A DNA stretch of 6,548 nucleotides from Frankiaceae bacterium (GTDB lineage Bacteria; Actinomycetota; Actinomycetes; JAFAQI01), in assembly GCA_030840615.1 (NCBI GenBank), contig JAVEEE010000502.1, positions 1-6,548 of the forward strand, given 5' to 3'. A program made the translations under genes and the position numbers. This document shows positions 4,292 to 6,548 of the stretch, in pieces. Each line of letters begins with the position of its first letter. Positions within the stretch are counted from its first letter, which is position 1. The notes below the pieces were generated by a model. It worked only from the letters and a program-made list of their open reading frames with translations, had not been told where the DNA came from and made no database searches.

Positions 4292-6548
4292 ATGCTCGCG
4301 CACACGCCGCGAACAGCCCCCCAACGACAGGGCCTTTACGACCCTGCGTTCGAGCACGATGCCTGCGGCGTGGCGTTCGTGGCCGACATGCACGGTCGTC
4401 GTTCTCACGACATCGTCCGCGACGCGCTGAGCGCTCTGCACAACCTCGACCACCGCGGTGCTCAGGGCTCCGAGGTGAACACCGGTGACGGTGCCGGCAT
4501 GCTCCTGCAGATCCCGGACGGGTTCCTGCGCGCCGTCGTCGACTTCGAGCTGCCGGTTGCCGGCGCCTATGCCACGGGGATCGCGTTCATGCCCACCGAC
4601 GACGAGCTCGGTCGCAAGGTCGTCCAGGCGGTGGAGCGGCTGGCAGCCGAGGAGGAGCTGCGCGTCCTCGGCTGGCGCGACCTGCCGGTCGTCAGCACCG
4701 GGCTGGGTGACACGGCGCTGTCGGTGATGCCGCGGTTCGGCCAGCTCTTCGTCGCCGGCACCCGTGGCGAGGTGGGTCTCGGGCTGGAGCGGCGCGCGTT
4801 CTGCCTGCGCAAGCGCATCGAGCGCGAGGTCGGCATCTACCTCTCGTCGCTCTCGTGCCGCACGATCGTCTACAAGGGCATGCTCACCACCGACCAGCTG
4901 CCGGAGTTTTTCCCCGACCTGCGCGACGAGCGGGTGGAGTCGGCGATCGCTCTGGTGCACTCGCGGTTCTCGACCAACACGTTCCCGTCGTGGCCGCTCG
5001 CCCACCCTTACCGTTACATCGCGCACAACGGTGAGATCAACACCGTCAAGGGCAACCGCAACTGGATGCGTGCTCGCGAGGCGCTTTTGGCCAGCGACGT
5101 CATTCCCGGCGACCTCGCTCGGTTGTTCCCCATCGTGACTCCGGACGCGAGCGACTCCGCGTCCTTCGACGAGGTGCTCGAGCTGTTGCATCTCGGCGGG
5201 CGGTCGTTGCCGCACGCGGTGCTGATGATGATTCCGGAGGCGTGGGAGAACCACGCCGAGATAGACGAGGCGCGACGCGCGTTCTATCGCTTCCACTCGT
5301 GCTTGATGGAGCCGTGGGACGGCCCTGCCTGCGTCACCTTCACCGACGGCACGGTCGTCGGTGCGGTGCTCGACCGCAACGGCCTTCGTCCGGCCCGCTA
5401 CTGGGTGACCGACGACGGCCGGGTCATCCTGGCCTCCGAGGTCGGAGTCCTGGAGATCGAGCCGGAGCGCGTCGTGCGCAAGGGGCGGTTGCAGCCCGGC
5501 CGGATGTTCCTCGTCGACACGGCGGCTGGCCGCATCGTCGACGACGACGAGCTGAAGTCCGAGCTGGCCGAGGAGAACCCTTACGCCGACTGGCTGCACG
5601 CCGGGCTGATGAGCCTCGAGACGCTGCCGGAGCGGGAGCACATCTCCCACTCGCACGAGTCGGTGCTGCGGCGGCAACAGACCTTCGGCTACACCGAGGA
5701 AGAGCTGCGCGTGCTCATGGCGCCGATGTCACGCGCAGGTGCCGAACCGATCGGTTCGATGGGCACCGACACGCCGATCGCCGTCCTGTCCGGGCGCCCC
5801 CGGCTGCTCTTCGACTACTTCACCCAGCTGTTCGCGCAGGTGACCAACCCACCGCTCGACGCGATCCGCGAGGAGCTCGTCACCTCCTTGTCGACGACGA
5901 TCGGGCCGGAGGGCAACCTGCTCGAACCGACACCGGCGTCGTGCCGGCAGGTCACCCTGGCGTTCCCCGTCATCGACAACGACGAGCTCGCCAAGATCAT
6001 CCACATCAACGACGACGGTGACCTGCCCGGATTCGCGGCGAAGGTCGTCAAGGGGCTCTACCGCGTCGCCGGTGGTGGCGAAGCGCTGCGCGAGGCGATC
6101 GAGGGCATCCGCGCCGAGGTGAGTGAGGCCATCGCCAGCGGCACCCGGCTCATCGTGCTGTCCGACCGTGACAGCGACGCCGAGCACGCACCGATCCCGT
6201 CGCTGCTGCTGACGGCTGCGGTCCACCACCACCTGATCCGAGAGAAGTCGCGCACGACGGTCGGCCTCATCGTCGAGACCGGCGACGTGCGCGAGGTCCA
6301 CCACGTGGCACTGCTGATCGGTTACGGCGCTGCGGCCGTCAACCCCTACCTCGCGATGGAGACGGTCGAGGACCTGACCGTCGCGGGTGTGATCGACCTG
6401 CCCGTCGACAAGGCGATCGGCAACTACATCAAGGCGCTCGGCAAGGGCGTCCTCAAGGTCATGTCCAAAATGGGTGTCTCGACGGTCGCGTCCTACACCG
6501 GCGCCCAGATCTTCGAGGCCATCGGGCTCTCGCAAGACGTCGTCGACG
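4292..6548 (+). CDS. gltB: Glutamate synthase large (alpha) subunit, 3'-truncated by window edge
   Basis: Hydrolyses glutamine, channels the ammonia to 2-oxoglutarate and reduces the product to glutamate, together with the small subunit GltD (not in view). 752 codons are visible of roughly 1500 in the family, with no stop or frameshift. Cys25 in HDACGVAF is the N-terminal nucleophile of the class II amidotransferase domain, exposed after removal of a 24-residue propeptide. Further amidotransferase motifs are LDHRGAQGSE, HSRFSTNTFPSWP (223-235), HNGEINT (245-251) and DRNGLRPARY. The central domain follows from about residue 460 with PMSRAGAEPIGSMGTDTP and TNPPLDAIREE. The last residues, KVMSKMGVSTVASY...AQIFEA, mark the start of the FMN/2-oxoglutarate domain; the Fe-S cluster and C-terminal beta-helix lie beyond the window. 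Start: no ATG, GTG or TTG lies in frame between the upstream TAG at 4205 and this ATG, and the next Met is after Cys25. A ferredoxin-type GltS cannot be excluded without gltD, but the bacterial NAD(P)H type is more likely. Confidence 0.98.
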   Translation, partial: MLAHTPRTAPQRQGLYDPAFEHDACGVAFVADMHGRRSHDIVRDALSALHNLDHRGAQGSEVNTGDGAGMLLQIPDGFLRAVVDFELPVAGAYATGIAFMPTDDELGRKVVQAVERLAAEEELRVLGWRDLPVVSTGLGDTALSVMPRFGQLFVAGTRGEVGLGLERRAFCLRKRIEREVGIYLSSLSCRTIVYKGMLTTDQLPEFFPDLRDERVESAIALVHSRFSTNTFPSWPLAHPYRYIAHNGEINTVKGNRNWMRAREALLASDVIPGDLARLFPIVTPDASDSASFDEVLELLHLGGRSLPHAVLMMIPEAWENHAEIDEARRAFYRFHSCLMEPWDGPACVTFTDGTVVGAVLDRNGLRPARYWVTDDGRVILASEVGVLEIEPERVVRKGRLQPGRMFLVDTAAGRIVDDDELKSELAEENPYADWLHAGLMSLETLPEREHISHSHESVLRRQQTFGYTEEELRVLMAPMSRAGAEPIGSMGTDTPIAVLSGRPRLLFDYFTQLFAQVTNPPLDAIREELVTSLSTTIGPEGNLLEPTPASCRQVTLAFPVIDNDELAKIIHINDDGDLPGFAAKVVKGLYRVAGGGEALREAIEGIRAEVSEAIASGTRLIVLSDRDSDAEHAPIPSLLLTAAVHHHLIREKSRTTVGLIVETGDVREVHHVALLIGYGAAAVNPYLAMETVEDLTVAGVIDLPVDKAIGNYIKALGKGVLKVMSKMGVSTVASYTGAQIFEAIGLSQDVVD

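Noticed and set aside
4211..5677. Antisense open frame of 488 codons opposite the start of gltB
   Set aside because: gltB is unmistakable on the + strand and the antisense translation has no recognisable family features.
5242..6021. Plus-strand open frame of 259 codons inside gltB in another frame
   Set aside because: It overlaps conserved GltB sequence throughout, and its product is an Arg-rich shadow with no motif.
5729..6535. Antisense open frame of 268 codons opposite the gltB central domain
   Set aside because: The gltB frame is continuous and conserved here; the antisense product looks like a compositional artefact.
1..6548. A new defence, mobile or secondary-metabolite system
   Set aside because: Every stretch is accounted for by conserved housekeeping genes. 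There are no direct-repeat arrays, transposase motifs, attachment-site patterns or composition breaks that I can see.

Overview
The window is GC-rich, densely packed DNA with almost every gene on the + strand. Codon third positions are strongly G/C, and four of the five junctions either overlap by 4 bases or are 9 bases apart. This base composition, the protein family variants and the gene order trpC-trpB-trpA-lgt followed by gltB all point to an actinobacterial (Actinomycetota) chromosome. A Micrococcales-type organism would fit, but the sequence alone does not fix the genus.

Layout: (1) 2-2609 is the end of a tryptophan operon: the C-terminal two thirds of trpC (indole-3-glycerol-phosphate synthase), then complete trpB and trpA (the two subunits of tryptophan synthase), joined by ATGA overlaps. 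(2) 2619-3485 is lgt, the membrane enzyme that puts diacylglycerol on prolipoproteins; it begins 9 bases after trpA. (3) 3482-4207 is a VIT1/CCC1-family membrane transporter, probably for Fe2+/Mn2+, whose ATG overlaps the lgt stop. (4) 4208-4291 is the only real intergenic gap (84 bases). It holds a possible -10 element, a possible leader stem-loop and a weak ribosome binding site. (5) 4292-6548 is the first half of gltB, the large subunit of glutamate synthase. It is cut off by the window end just as the FMN domain begins.

How the genes work together: TrpC makes indole-3-glycerol phosphate; TrpA cleaves it to indole, which is channelled to TrpB and joined to serine to give tryptophan. GltB releases ammonia from glutamine and uses it to aminate 2-oxoglutarate, giving the glutamate that feeds amino-acid synthesis. 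Lgt and the VIT transporter are membrane proteins with no direct metabolic tie to tryptophan; they appear to share transcription with it, or to have their own start-proximal promoters.

I see no mobile element, CRISPR array, RNA gene, pseudogene or novel multi-gene system. This is a conserved housekeeping region. The points most worth a second look concern expression: matching TANNNT motifs exactly 6 bases before the lgt and VIT start codons (a leaderless-promoter pattern), and the short leader before gltB.
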